A stretch of 64,000 bases of DNA from Paraphysomonas bandaiensis (Eukaryota; Chrysophyceae), in contig CBFFRP010000159.1 in NCBI GenBank assembly GCA_965644295.1, positions 61,676-125,675 on the forward strand, given 5' to 3'. Under the pieces are notes generated by a model. That model ran no database searches and was not told the origin of the DNA. It was given only the letters and a program-made list of their open reading frames with translations. Numbering within the stretch: the first letter of the stretch is position 1; each line of letters starts with the position of its first letter. The translations under genes were made by a program, and so were the position numbers. Positions 10,086 through 22,900 of this stretch are shown here, one piece after another.

Positions 10086-13000
10086 TTAGACGCAATGAAT
10101 ATCAGGAAATGAAACTCTATGAGAGCATATGGTAAAATATTCCCGCACCTTACGAACCGACAACAGAGATTCCAATTCTTGTATTTTCAACTCGTTCTCA
10201 GTCCGCTGACTAAGAAGCTCCGCAGCGAGCTACAATCCTAATGAGAAAGTGCAGTGACACTAACGATAACTCACCTCTCTCTTTCTTCTTTCGGCACGGT
10301 GATACTTGTCCAACGCGCTCGTAAGATCTTTTTCAATAGCAGACTGCTCTAATGTCTTATCAGCGAGTTGCTTTGATAGCTTCTCGCATTGCCGCTTCAA
10401 TGCGTCAAAAGTAGTACTCAACGCTTTCTCTTTTTCTGAAAACTCACTGCAACTTGACGGTCAATAACTGTTAAATGAGATATGATTACACACACCTTTG
10501 ATACTTGTCAAGAATAGACTGGTGATGTTTCTCCGAGTCGCGCTTCAACTTTCTTGCGTTTTCCAGCGCAATGCCTTCCGCCCGCAAAAGTGTTCTTAGT
10601 CTCCCATTCACACTTTCCATGCCCTTGAGCTCTGCTTCAAGATCAGCACGAATTCCAGTCATAGTTTCGATCTCAGAATCTCGCTCATCCAGCCATGCCC
10701 TACATCAGACGAGAATGTTTACAGTATTAACGTGAAATAAAAGGTGTTACTTGTGCCGCTCCAAGTCTCTTTGAGTCTCAGCCAAAACTCTTTTATTTCG
10801 TTTGCCTCGATAGAGCTCATACACGCGTCGTCCAATCGCTTTCACCAACACGCTTGCCACCTTGCGATCGTAATGTGGCATATCTTCTTTCGTTACTATG
10901 GTCACAACGCCCTTCACTTCGTACACTTGAAATTCAAAAGACAACGTAACAACGGCGGATTGGCTTATCGCGCACGACGGTGTCAATGGCCGATAGTCTA
11001 CGTCAACGCCGTCGCTATCGATTGAGGAATTGCTAACTTGATTTGAATGCGTATCCGTTGAACTTGACGCAGCAAAGTCAGCAATCGGCATGTTTCCATC
11101 GTACAAGACAGCATTGTCATGGGAATCTTCGCAATATATGGAAACTGTTTCGCAGCACGCAAGAGACGCAAATTCCTTTTCCACCGACTTTATCACGGGT
11201 ATTAGGCGACCATTAGCAACATGAAGTTCCTTCAGACATTTGGTTAAAACATGAAGACGATTCACGTGAAGGGCCTCCTCACGTCGAGTTCGAAACAACT
11301 CTTCTTGTAATTTTTTTGATTCTACAACGCCATGAAATGATGACACTACGGCTTCTTTCCATAGACAAACTATTCTGAGATAGTCATCACTGTCACAAAA
11401 CCGACGCCACAGTTCACCATCCTGGGCATTTAGTTGCAATACCACCATATGAGAGGCACAGCATCGAAGAGGAATTAATTCTGTAAAGTCGTCGCTTATT
11501 CGTTCAAATCCTTCATCCCAAACACGATCAAGAAGCTCAGGCTTCAAAGGAGACGGAATGATAAGTGTTTCACTGTCACAACTACCACCCAACTTAGTCG
11601 AATCAAGACTAAAAATACCCATGGACGTGCTGTCGACAGTGTTCCAGATGCTCTTTGAAATATCGTCCACAGATGTAGCTGTCTTCCAGTGCAGTCTGAA
11701 ATAAATCAGAATTCGTAAGACAAAAATATGATGAATACCTTGCCGTCATAAAACTCCGAACAGATCCAGAATAAGCCTCCATCAAATCTACATTCAAGAG
11801 CGATGTCTCGAACTTCTGGTTTCGATATTCACTATCCGGAAAACCACTGAGATAACTATCTCTAACATACAATTCATCATGAAGTGACACCATTAGGGCA
11901 GCAGCAAACGACGAAATTGTTGTAATAGATTCCTTCTCAACCAGCCTAGCCAAGAGCACTATCGACCTCAAAAATTGAAAACTTAATCTCCTACATGCAC
12001 TATTACCTTCGACTCAACAATATTAAAAAACATACCTAACATGCGCTAATGAAAACTCCGATATTCCGAGTGAGTTCTCTACTTCAGCATTATTCAACTC
12101 TCCTGCAGCTTCCTCGTCATGTTCAACTGTCGTGCTTTCTTCATTCTTTACAACTGTTATACGTGTATTATGCCCAGTCAAATATTCTTGTCTTCGCCTG
12201 CAGATAATTCTAATATACTTAAGAAGCACTTTCTGTATGGCACACTCATCCGACACGGGGTTCATTGCGTGAATCTGTTGAAGAATTGCTCCGGGAGACA
12301 GGTTATCTTCTCCAGAAAGGTCCATCGCAATTGGCCAGTATGTCACATGTACGATGGTGTCATTTTGATCCTTAAATTCTGCAGTACAGCACTGTCCTGA
12401 AGATAAGGCCTGCATATAGCAATCCTTATGAGCTATATGTTGCCATAACACTTCATCATTCTCACTATTTAATGCTGGACAATTATTCCTCCAAAATACA
12501 TCCCATTGATCCCCACTGAAAGTGGAAAAGTGGCGACAGAGCCAATTCGCAATATCAGTACTCATTCCCCCTTCCGACATAACGCCTGACACAATATGAG
12601 AAGTCACATGACATACCCCTGACATCTTCCTCACCTGCAATATAATTAAGAAAATCGGCATGATAGTTCCCGAGCTGTAACGCTATCTCTAGTTTTCGTA
12701 CTAATACAGAAGCATCGCTATCATTCTTCTCTTTCAGACATCCATCACCGACAAAGAGATCCAAGCCAAGACAAGATCCCTTTTGGAGAAGAGAAAAAAT
12801 CACATCTATCAATTCACAATGCTTGCGAGAGAGGGTAGAAAGCTCTTCTTCGACAGCCCTCGAACAACTTATTGCTGTAGATAATTCCGACCGAATATCA
12901 TTGATCTAAAGACCAATTATCACTGAACGCAATTTGTCATAATATATCTCACCTGACTCGTTTTTTCAGCAATGAGATTATCTTTTAAAATTATACTCTG

Positions 13001-16000
13001 CAGCATTGTTATGATATAGTTTGAAGAAAGTCATATTACCTCCTGAATTTCTCTGCAACGCATTTCAATACCATTTACAAAATCAGTGATAACTCTATCG
13101 GTCATATTGTCACCACTATTTACACCTTTAAAATCACTCAAGGATGAGGTAATCGATTTTGGCAATAGTTTTCCTATTACTTCTTCACAATGATGCAGGT
13201 ATGTTCTCCACGTCGTCTGGTACTCATCCACCTGAGATTTTAGAGAACTAATCACAGACTCATACGTTAATTGTATGGCCTGATTACGGACAATAACTGA
13301 GCGTAATATTGTTGACAAAAGAGTGAATTGTTGTAAAGTTGAGATGGAGAGGAATGTTGTACCCTGCTCACATCGACTAGGTCGGTGTGTGGGTTCAAGT
13401 AGATTCAATCTTTCGACCCTAAGCAACACCGCTGCTAAGCAACTTGCACAATCACCGGGCATCTCTGTTGATGAAGTGATCAATATGCGAATGATATATA
13501 CTCCTTCATCATACGGGCCTTCCGATGAAGATATTGGTGAAACCATATCATCACTAATACCATCCTCGGAGGAATCTTCACGAAAGAAATGGATTTGAAC
13601 TCCATTCACCCCACAGACAGCGTCACTACAGATAATTTGATATTCCTTAGGCAGAGATTTGGAAAAATCCGACAAAGTCATTTCAGTGCCTGTAATCTGC
13701 ATATATTTTCGATCTACAACTTTTTCCAAGCCATTTCCGTCAAAAATATAGCAGGCACCATCCAGCACCCGTAACTCAATACCATCATTTTGTCGTTCCG
13801 TCATGCGATATAAATTATCCGCACAAGCATCCATGAAGTTTTCCAAACTACTCTTTGACTGAGAGAGAACTAACCTACAGTGGTCCAATGGATTTGAAAT
13901 GTCCTGGACAGACTGGGTGTGAATAGATGAATCAATTCCTTGTATAGGAGATGCAAGACTCTGTATGTCTTTCATTCGTGTTACCGTTTCGTTAGCAATA
14001 TGCAAGGGTAGTAATGAGCAGAGAAGCATACTTTCAAGTACCAGAATATCTCGTGGTGTGATTAACGATGTAATTGGTGATCTTGCAATCAAGAAAAACT
14101 CCAGCCCATCAATCCGAAGCGCGCACAGAATGATGTTGTCCTCCTGAATGCAGTCCCCTAAGTCCCCCGAATTCGTCAAATACTGGTACAGCAGTTCTCT
14201 CATCGTTGATTGGCCACAAAAAACATGAATATCTAACATGCCATTGTCAGATATATAACTATAATTCGAGCTGTCGTGGCGTGCAGTCACAATGAATTGC
14301 TGAAATTGTTGCGGTATTTCGGCGCCTTGTCGTAGGGTATCAACTAAACTACTTTTGTAGCTCGCGTTACACACGTAGTTCGCTGAACTTGGATTACGGA
14401 TTAGTGCTGAAGATACGCGCATCGGAAGCCAACACCGCGTAAAAAGCAAATCCCACGTCGTTGAGCTGTAGGGAAAATTTGAATCACGCAGACAAGACTG
14501 CGCTGAACATGAACGTCCCATCCATGCAGCAGGACCAAAGAGCTCTCTTGACACTAAGCTAGTAGCATTCTCAGTGGCGCACATAGTACAATCTCGCACA
14601 GCGCACGACAAAACTGTTGATCTTGAATCGCACGTGGGATAACATCCCGTTCTTAGAGCTATAATTGTGTCAATATTTCGAAGAACATAACTCTGAATAA
14701 CTGATATCCACCGCGAAGCGAAACCCAAACAATGAGGTACTCTACCGCCATCATCATTATCTGCAACAAATATAATAACTGACATCTCAAGCGATGTATT
14801 TGCCAAAGACTCAGAGTAGATAGGGAATAAGTAGTAGGTCGTCAGAGCACTGTGGGACTCCGATTGAGCGCATGGGATAGAACAAGTTCCACTGTGTAAC
14901 GTGCTGTGCGTATCATTCCATTCAATCACACTCGAGAATAGTGTATCCATCAACTGCCACTGTACATAATCTGGCGGAGACGCGGGATCACCACATTGTA
15001 AAACCCAGTGTCCAGCAGCAACGCCCTCATTCACACATAGCATCACGACGCAGTCTCCGCCAAATATTTTCGGTCCCGTTTCATTGATTGAATCAACGAG
15101 AACTTTTCCGACAGTGCCGGGTGTCTCAGTGATATTGGGATGAAAATCCAGCCGAATGCGTATGTCCTCAATGCACTCTTCCATATCAGGTTTTAACTCA
15201 GACGCAGATACAGGAATTTTCTGGGCCCCTGCACCTAACGCACCGAGAGCTAGCTGTATCTCATGTGCTACAGTGCTACACTCAGACAAAACCAGTGGAT
15301 GTTTTTTCCTGCCCGATACAACAATAATGTTTTGACTACCCTGATACATCCCAAGAGAAATTGTAAACCTTGAGCACGCCACGTGCTGTTGTGTATGGTT
15401 CAACGCATCTCGATTTTCATCCCCACCAGCCTGCAGCAGAGACTGCAACAAGTACTGTGCACTCCTAGTTGAACAGGAGAAATCACCCTCTATATCACGT
15501 GTAGAAAGAAGGTCATTTAGCACAATACTGACTTCAATATCCCCATTATCACCACCACTGTCATAATATAACATGTGAATTATGGCTCGCGATAGAGGGT
15601 TTGTGTCAACTTCATCCACGTGCAGTTGATAGGTTGTGGTGTATCCAGCATCGTTCGTTAGCATTAAATCGTAACTCGTCATCTTCTCACATCCACTTTC
15701 CGTCGATATCGGGACAAGTATCACCGCCCACTCGCAAGAAAAACATGCGGCCAGTGTGGTCACAAGAGGTGCACATTGTGGACTGATGTCTATAGTCTTA
15801 AAACTTTCGTTCACGATAGCCTCCATACAAGAACGAAAATGTCGAACCGATGATATGCTATTGGAGAAATATGTGGAGTTAATGTGCGCAGGTGGCGATT
15901 CAAGCATAGCTGGTGTCGGATATGCGTTGACGATATCGAAAACATGCTCTTCTACCCACTCCCGCAGAAGACAAAATCCGTTTCGAGTGACCGCCAGCAG

Positions 16001-17182
16001 CACGTCCACTTCCGACTCAGTAAACAATCGGGTTGGCATGCGATATACAACAGCAGCTCGGATATCCATGATACTCGAATTTGAGTCAGGGCTAGCCATA
16101 GAATGAGACCCTGGACAACGCCACAGTGGTGCTATTCCTATCGACACATCTCTCAATACCTCTTGATTTTCATCGGGGTCATTGTCTGCTCCGCAATCAA
16201 TCCACTGATTACGAATGGCGTTTTTTCGATCGCTACAAATTAAGAGCTCCGTGCCATCAGCGATAGCTTTTTCCGTCAGCGATCCAGAATGATTATTAAA
16301 TACCCTCGTCCCTTTTAGAGCGGACGACACCACAGTGACTCCATTCCCATCGTCCCAGATTAGCAAGATATCGCATTCGACTTCATCAATGGAAAACTCT
16401 AGGATAGAAGGAAGCATCCTCCATATTGTTTCCGTTTTCATGACTATTCTACCGGAACAATCTGCACGCCTGCTCGATAGTAGCAGCCGCAACATTTCAC
16501 GTGACGTCTGCATTCGGCAGAGCTCATTAAACTCTGTCGATGGCTCCAGTTGATTGGCAACAGTAGACATAATAAGTTCTGTAGCAGTCTCCAACAGTGA
16601 GTAGAAGCCCAAGGCAAGATGGGCTGCTTCCTGTGCTCCCACCCCAATTATCACCCACACACATTTTGCGTAGATCGCTATACCAACTGATTCATGGGAA
16701 TGGCTCCAACCCAAAGTATGCAACACATTCTCCGGAATAACATTGGAGCTGCTAATTCCATCTGATGATACACCACAGCACAGCACAATATCATCTAACA
16801 CGGCACTATGACATAGTTGCTTGATCTCGTGATTCTCTTCGACAATAACCCACGAATCTCCTGTTTTAATGCAGCATGCCATAGTTGCATCTACGTAGTC
16901 AGGAAGCCATTTCGCGACAATATGAACAATCATACGGGGATCAGTATTCTTTGACTGACAGCTTGCTGTTAGTTCTGCCCTAGATGCCTCAAAATCTCGC
17001 TCTGCCTCAACAGTGCTCAATTTCTCTTGTAATATAGATATTTGATGACTAAGTTTCGTGTTGGCTTTACGTAAAGAGATGCATTCTTCATGCTCATTTT
17101 TCAAAGCCAATTTAAGCTGATGAACATAGCTCGTCGTCAACTGGTCTGGAGTAACAATGTCAATATCACCAACCAAATTCAT
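10086..17182 (-). CDS. giant GAF-like/coiled-coil protein, 2,233 residues
   Basis: Nine exons keep frame throughout: 13040-17182, 12953-12997, 12635-12905, 12036-12585, 11739-11966, 10751-11695, 10496-10699, 10275-10446 and 10086-10229. The total is 6,702 nt, exactly 2,234 codons. A short N-terminal coiled coil (LKLALKNEHEECISLRKANTKLSHQ) precedes a long globular region. There, repeated alternations of beta-rich segments and a closing helix (for example RAAVVYRMPTRLFTESEVDVLLAVTRNGFCLL) suggest several diverged GAF-like sensory modules. The C-terminal 250 residues are coiled coil (ETMTGIRADLEAEL, EKALSTTFDALKRQCEKLSKQL). The intron at 12586-12634 is 49 nt. I do not recognise an orthologue. 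A structural or scaffold protein, perhaps of the flagellar apparatus, is possible, but nothing proves it. Confidence 0.75.
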
Positions 17183-17726
17183 GATATCTACACTGCGAAT
17201 GATTAAATGCAGCTACTTCTATTCATTAACGATTTTGATTGAAACATTATGCAACTTATCAACCGTGCGATTATTCAAATAAAGAACTCATTGTTAGGTG
17301 AGTCTAAAACGTTATGATAGACGATACAATAGTCGTATTCATGGAAATGGGTTTGATTATTCAGTAATATCTTGATTGTATGGAGATGCTATTCAGTAAT
17401 TCGAATTTATAGAGGTGTCCATATGGATATAGCCAGTATGTCATACAAAACAACATATTTTCATTCACCTGGGCAAAATATCTAGTTTTCTGGCTGTGAA
17501 ATTATACAAAATCTGGTTTTTGTACAGAAACTTAAATGAAACTATAGTATTGATAGCTGTACCAGAATTCAAAACTGAAAACAAAGTGCTCATGTAAGAT
17601 ACCAAAAAAATACTATTTGTGGTTCGGAATATAAGTAATTTTATACACTTGACAGCAGTGCTGTTAATAAGAGGAAACAGCATAGAATAGTGTATTCATA
17701 TTCTAGTGGAGAGCTGATCTAGTAGG
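17183..17726. other. divergent intergenic region upstream of eL39
   Basis: AT-rich, between the start of the giant gene (-) and eL39 (+). Short minus-strand frames lack recognisable content. It should contain both promoters; I see no convincing element. Confidence 0.4.
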
Positions 17727-17987
17727 ATGGTATCCTGATATTCACAACTCATGATTAGTACTCATATGCTTTCTTTGTATTGCAGCCATCTCAGAAGACT
17801 TTTCGCACCAAGCGCACTCTTGGAGTCAAGATGAAGCAAAATCGCCCTGTTCCTCACTGGATCAGAATGCGCACTGACAATACCATCAGGTGTGTCTTAA
17901 AAATATGGAGAATTTAATGTCTAACGTGAGTGTATCAGGTACAATGCGAAGAGAAGACACTGGAGACGCACTAAGCTTGGCCTCTAA
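17727..17987 (+). CDS. RPL39: ribosomal protein eL39 (large subunit)
   Basis: Three exons: 17727-17729 (the ATG alone), 17786-17889 and 17939-17987. They give exactly 51 residues, the family length. The sequence starts [14 protein letters not shown], contains [14 protein letters not shown] and ends [15 protein letters not shown]. eL39 is a small basic protein lining the polypeptide exit tunnel of the 60S subunit. Introns are 56 nt (starts GTATCC, ends TTGCAG) and 49 nt (starts GTGTGT, ends TATCAG). The first intron splits off the start codon, as in several other eukaryotes. Confidence 0.97.
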
Positions 17988-19186
17988 ATAATTCACCCAT
18001 GTTTTGTGGTTGTAATACTATTAACACTCTTCCACTATATTCGTTATGTTTCAGTTATGTCGCGAATATGCTCGTATATTTACCCGATAGTAGAATCGTT
18101 GTATGTTCCTTGTCAACAACTCTCGTTCCATGTATATATACCACGACAGAGCGAATCAGCAACAGAAGCGTCTTATAGACTAGGTATTGCAGTTTAGTCA
18201 ATGGAATTTCTCGCTTAGCTACCGTAGCTATAGAATTGTTAGTCTGCTAACTGATCTGTTTTGAATGATGCTATAGTCCGTTTAAAATAGTTCTGTACCC
18301 GAGGGTATCACACAGGCTGATATGTATATATGTATAAGACATAAGATCGGTAGCACTCAAGATTGATACCTATAAGTCGCTTCCATAGGTGTTATGTTAT
18401 GGTACCTATTGGTAATATGTGTTAGTATTACCTGTGGCTAAAGCACCTAGTATAGCTAGTGTATAGTACCTAGGTGGTGAGAGATAGGCATCCACCTAGA
18501 AGTAGTGTCGCTGTGAATACCTATTGCTATGTACCTAATAGGAACGTATCTATAAGCTAATAGGTATGCACGAAGTCCGTATAGGTACGTCGCAATAGCT
18601 TCATTCTTAACATGATAATTCTTACCACAAATAATAATTATTACAACTATCTCTTAGTAAAATCTAGTTTTTTTGTAAACAACTAGATTTACAATGCAGA
18701 TATACAAAGCCAGGCTGTATAGCAACTAAGGCACTATACAATCAGAGTACTACACAGATAAATTATTGATCTAATAAAATAGTACTGTACGTAATACTGA
18801 AAAAGAGAGTGTCTTCATTACTTGCTCAATACGATCATTGTAAACAAAATAACATTCTATTGATAGTGATAATAGTCGAGATCTTTATTATATTTTCGTT
18901 CAGTTGATATTATTAGATTTTGTCATTGACCGAGTATTACTATTGCACATGCTTTCGAAATCGCTACAAATATGTAGTACAATAGGTATGGTGCCTGTCC
19001 TCTCCTCATTAAACCCTACAATTCGCAACACTTTGCTCAAGGAACATTGAGTATTGAGTACACGAAAAATGTCAAAAACTATCATATGTATCTCACGTTA
19101 TTTACTTTCAAACGCAGAACTAACAATATTCATATGGGTATGGCAATACACTATCCAGTTATAGCTACTAACAAATCACAACGTTG
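17988..19186. other. AT-rich intergenic with a TACCTA/TAGGTA cluster
   Basis: There is no gene. At 18380-18600 the words TACCTA, TAGGTA and CCTATTG recur on both strands roughly every 15-30 bp. A minus-strand 61-codon frame at 18900-19085 is probably chance. Confidence 0.4.
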
Positions 19187-19564
19187 CTACTTAGAGTTCT
19201 CCTTCCTCGCAGCATCCTGAAGCAACTCAGTGTCGACTTCACTAGCGGGAATTTGAATATAGCGGACAACAGATCCTCTTATAAAGCAACTCTTAAGGGG
19301 GATCTGAACACTGCATCAGCTGTGGTGATAATAAGACAAAAAACAGTACTTACCAGTTGGGGGTGCTTGTCAGGATTTACAACTTGTACGTCTGTAATTT
19401 TAATATTTAAATATTGGTCAACGGAGAGTAGAGTCCCAGTGATAGACACATCATTCTTAAGCTCAACGGCAACCTCTTTTCCAACGAGAGTCTTGAAGAA
19501 GGAGAAGAACAGCTACAGAAGAAGGTTACTTAATATTAGTATAATATCAGACGAATAGTACCAT
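19187..19564 (-). CDS. LSM2: U6 snRNA-associated Sm-like protein LSm2
   Basis: Three exons: 19562-19564 (ATG only), 19354-19512 and 19187-19303. They give 92 residues, matching family length. The Sm1 motif reads FKTLVGKEVAVELKNDVSITGTLLSVDQYLNIKITD. The Sm2 motif reads CFIRGSVVRYIQIP, and the tail is EVDTELLQDAARKE. LSm2 is part of both the nuclear LSm2-8 ring on U6 snRNA and the cytoplasmic LSm1-7 ring in mRNA decay. The first intron begins GTACTA immediately after the ATG, the same layout as eL39 nearby. Confidence 0.96.
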
Positions 19565-19978
19565 AGCAATGCGTTTTTCAAACGGAATTTATTTTAAAGA
19601 TAGACTAAGTGGTCTCAATAGAGCACAATATGCAGTCAAGTGATATGGTTAAATAGCATATGAGTATATGCACAGCACTGTATGCATCTAGCTAGTCTAT
19701 CAAACACGCACAGAGAGTACATCTGTATTCCACAGTATACCCGTATAAGGATTATCTGCTTTTGAAAGAATTGAGAAAATTCGAAAAGCCTGCTTTACAG
19801 TGCATAAAACTGTCAATCATACGTATATATTTTATATACAACACGGACTTAAATATAACGATTACACCCTCCAGCTAAAGAGGAAGAAGTGAAGAAAGAA
19901 GTGAGGAAAGGGAGTGAGTGAAGTGAGTGGGAAGTGTATCATCTCTCAATGATATTTTGAACGTATATATATATAAAC
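19565..19978. other. divergent intergenic region
   Basis: This lies between LSM2 (-) and the coiled-coil gene (+). A purine-rich GAAG/GAGTG tract (19877-19935) and a TATATATATA run just before the ATG at 19979 are the only notable features. A shared promoter is plausible. Confidence 0.4.
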
Positions 19979-22900
19979 ATGAGGAAACAATCGAGAGTTA
20001 CTATTGTTGCACCCAAATCTGCTCCTGCTATTGCAGCTAAAGATACGAATGAAGCGGCCGCAGAAGCCGCCCTTCATGAGATCAACAAATCCATGAACCT
20101 TATTTCGCCACCTAACCCTTTCGATAGAGGTCCAGCACCGGTTAAAGTATCATATTCCACTCAAATGCCACTATATTCAAATAGTTCCATTGTATCGACT
20201 GGAAAACGCCACAGTATGCGCAAACAGGCTTCAATGATAAAGAGAAAGCAGTCAGATATTCCTGTAGAGGAGACAAAGGGATTCGAGGCAATTAAAGCAA
20301 GTAGTAAGAAAGCAAGTAGTTTAGTAGATTCAATGGCGAAAGAAGATATGCGATGGGCTAATGTTCCTGATAAGAACTACCATGAATATAGAGACAGTGA
20401 CTTTGTGTTCAAATTAAATGAAAATCAACTTGAAGTAAGTAGTATTTTTAATATTGAAATTTATAATTTGATGATGCTATGGTTGTATTAGACTCTTTTC
20501 CAGGGTGTGAGACGCATGGAGTTCGATCCTGCTCTTGTGACAGAGCCCAGTCACGGGGAGATGCTTGTTAACAACCGTGAAGAAGTACGTTATTGTGGAT
20601 TTACTTTACTTACGCTGTTATATGTTTCGACATAATACAATTACGATACAATTTTATATTACTAATTAAAACTGCAGATTATTTCCAAGGCCATTGAGCT
20701 GAGGGCGAAAGATAGGCAGAAAATTGTGGCTGTATATGATAAGTTCAGAAAGTTTAGAAAACAGCAGGATGCAGAGTTTGCAGCACGTCTCAAACGAATC
20801 ACTGATGAGAAAGGTGTGTTGGTGTGCGTCATAAGTGCGGCTGTATTGTAGAGGAGTTAGTGTCATAATGGTGCTATACGTGGTTATATCTCTTTCAATG
20901 CAATAGGACTGCAGCGACTGGAGACCAGGCTTCGAGAGAGAGAACTGCAAGTTGCACGACTGGAGCGAGTGGTTGGGCAAAAGAAGCAATTTATTGACAT
21001 CATCGAGCAATTTGGTACTGCCTCATCTTCTGAGCAGATCAGAGCGCTAATTGAGCTGGTGAGAATAAAATTATCTAATAGATGTCGTTGATTTGTATGA
21101 GCATATGCACTTTACTTGATCTGGGTGTATGCTATTCCTACTTGTGATTGTGATATGGCTAATATATTTGTTGAAGAACGCCCAGGATGATATTCAACTA
21201 CTTGTGCATGCACTTGATGAGGTTGGAGATTGCATCGCCGAGCGGCTATCTGAAAAGCTTGCGATGTCAGAAGAGATATCTAGACTCAGAGAGCAAATAG
21301 TCAGACATGTGAGTCCTACACACCTTTAATGAATAGTTTAACATATAAGTAGATGCCAAACGTGGATCAATTTGATGAAGAACATACCATTGAGATGCAG
21401 CAAAAAGAGTATGCTAAAAGCAGTGTCAAAGTGGTAATCCGTAATTGGTTTTATATAGAAAGGAACTCCGTCTGAAGCTTGAGGCTGTCCAAAGAGACCT
21501 CTCGAAAGCGATCACCAACATTTCAAAGGTATATCGTGTCATACTGTAAAGGAATTAATAATATCATATACAATAAAATGGATTTTGTTGAGAGATGTAT
21601 CTGAAAAGTACAATTGCAGGCGAACGAAATGATCCTAGTTATGGACATGAAAGCAGAGAGCAAAGAGGAACATCTACGCATGGCTACTACTCAGAGTCCG
21701 GAATATATTGAGATAGAATCTCTAAAGGTGTGCGATAGCCTACGCTGTAGGGTGCCCACACATTGTACTGCTATGTAGATTTCACGCATATTATGTAGAA
21801 ATCTATCACGAGACTTAAAGACCAGAAACGAGAGTATGATATTCAAGCGAAAGTAGGTGCCAAAGTTAAAAATATGTATTTCTTTAAAATGTGGAATGCG
21901 TTGCTACACAGGAACTTGAGGAGGTGCTAAAGCAACGCCAGGAAGATGCAATTAAAGCAAGTCAACGCACTTTAGCTCGCCAGCAGTTACCAGCTGAGGA
22001 ATCGGAGACCGATGATGATGATGATGAACTTAACAAGGATAGTAGCATAACCGTACCGGAGACTTTAACACCTGACCCAGAAGCACTTAAGCCTTCACAT
22101 TTACTCAAGGCACAACAAGAACATGCCGCTTCGAGGAGAGCACCACCGGTTGCATCCGCTTTGCTGTCTACGGAACGAAGACCGGCGAACACAATAGCTG
22201 GAGAGAGTACCTCTACTGTTGCGGCTTACGGACTTAGTGCTAGCCGGAAGGCCGACCCTCATGAAGAATATGAGAACTTTGTTGTCTCGGAATATACGAA
22301 GAAATTTGAGCAGGTTTGCTATATATGTTATGATGTTGCGCGAACTGACTGCATTGCATTGAATTATAGATTCTGGACGCCGCCCTCCAAGTAAATACTT
22401 CGCAGAGGCTACTACCGAATGAACTGGACCAGATCGAAGATATAAGCTTCGTAAGACACTTCATAGTTGTGCCACCTGTACTAATAGTTGTTGTATGTAT
22501 GGGTTTGCTCAGAACGATAGCAAGCAGTGGTGCATGATCGATAACATCAGGGTGTGATTTCTACTCTTTCTGTAATAGCTGTAATATATAATTCTACTGT
22601 GGCTAGGATGCTCAAATTAAGCGAAGAATATCTCGTCTGGACTCTCTTGCAGGTGGGATTCTTGATACTGAAACACCGCCTGCGGATGAGGTGGATGCTG
22701 AGCTGGAAGAACTTGATTTGGAAGGGTACGGTCTTGAAGCTGTAGCTGTACAGGTTAGATTTGTGTGGATGATTTTATGTGCAATGCCCTTGATAACTCC
22801 TGTAGCTTCGAAGAATACGCGACATTATTCACATAGAACCTGAAGAAGATGAAAGTACCGAAATCACCCCTATAGCTCCCAGGCGGAATGCGGAGGCAGG

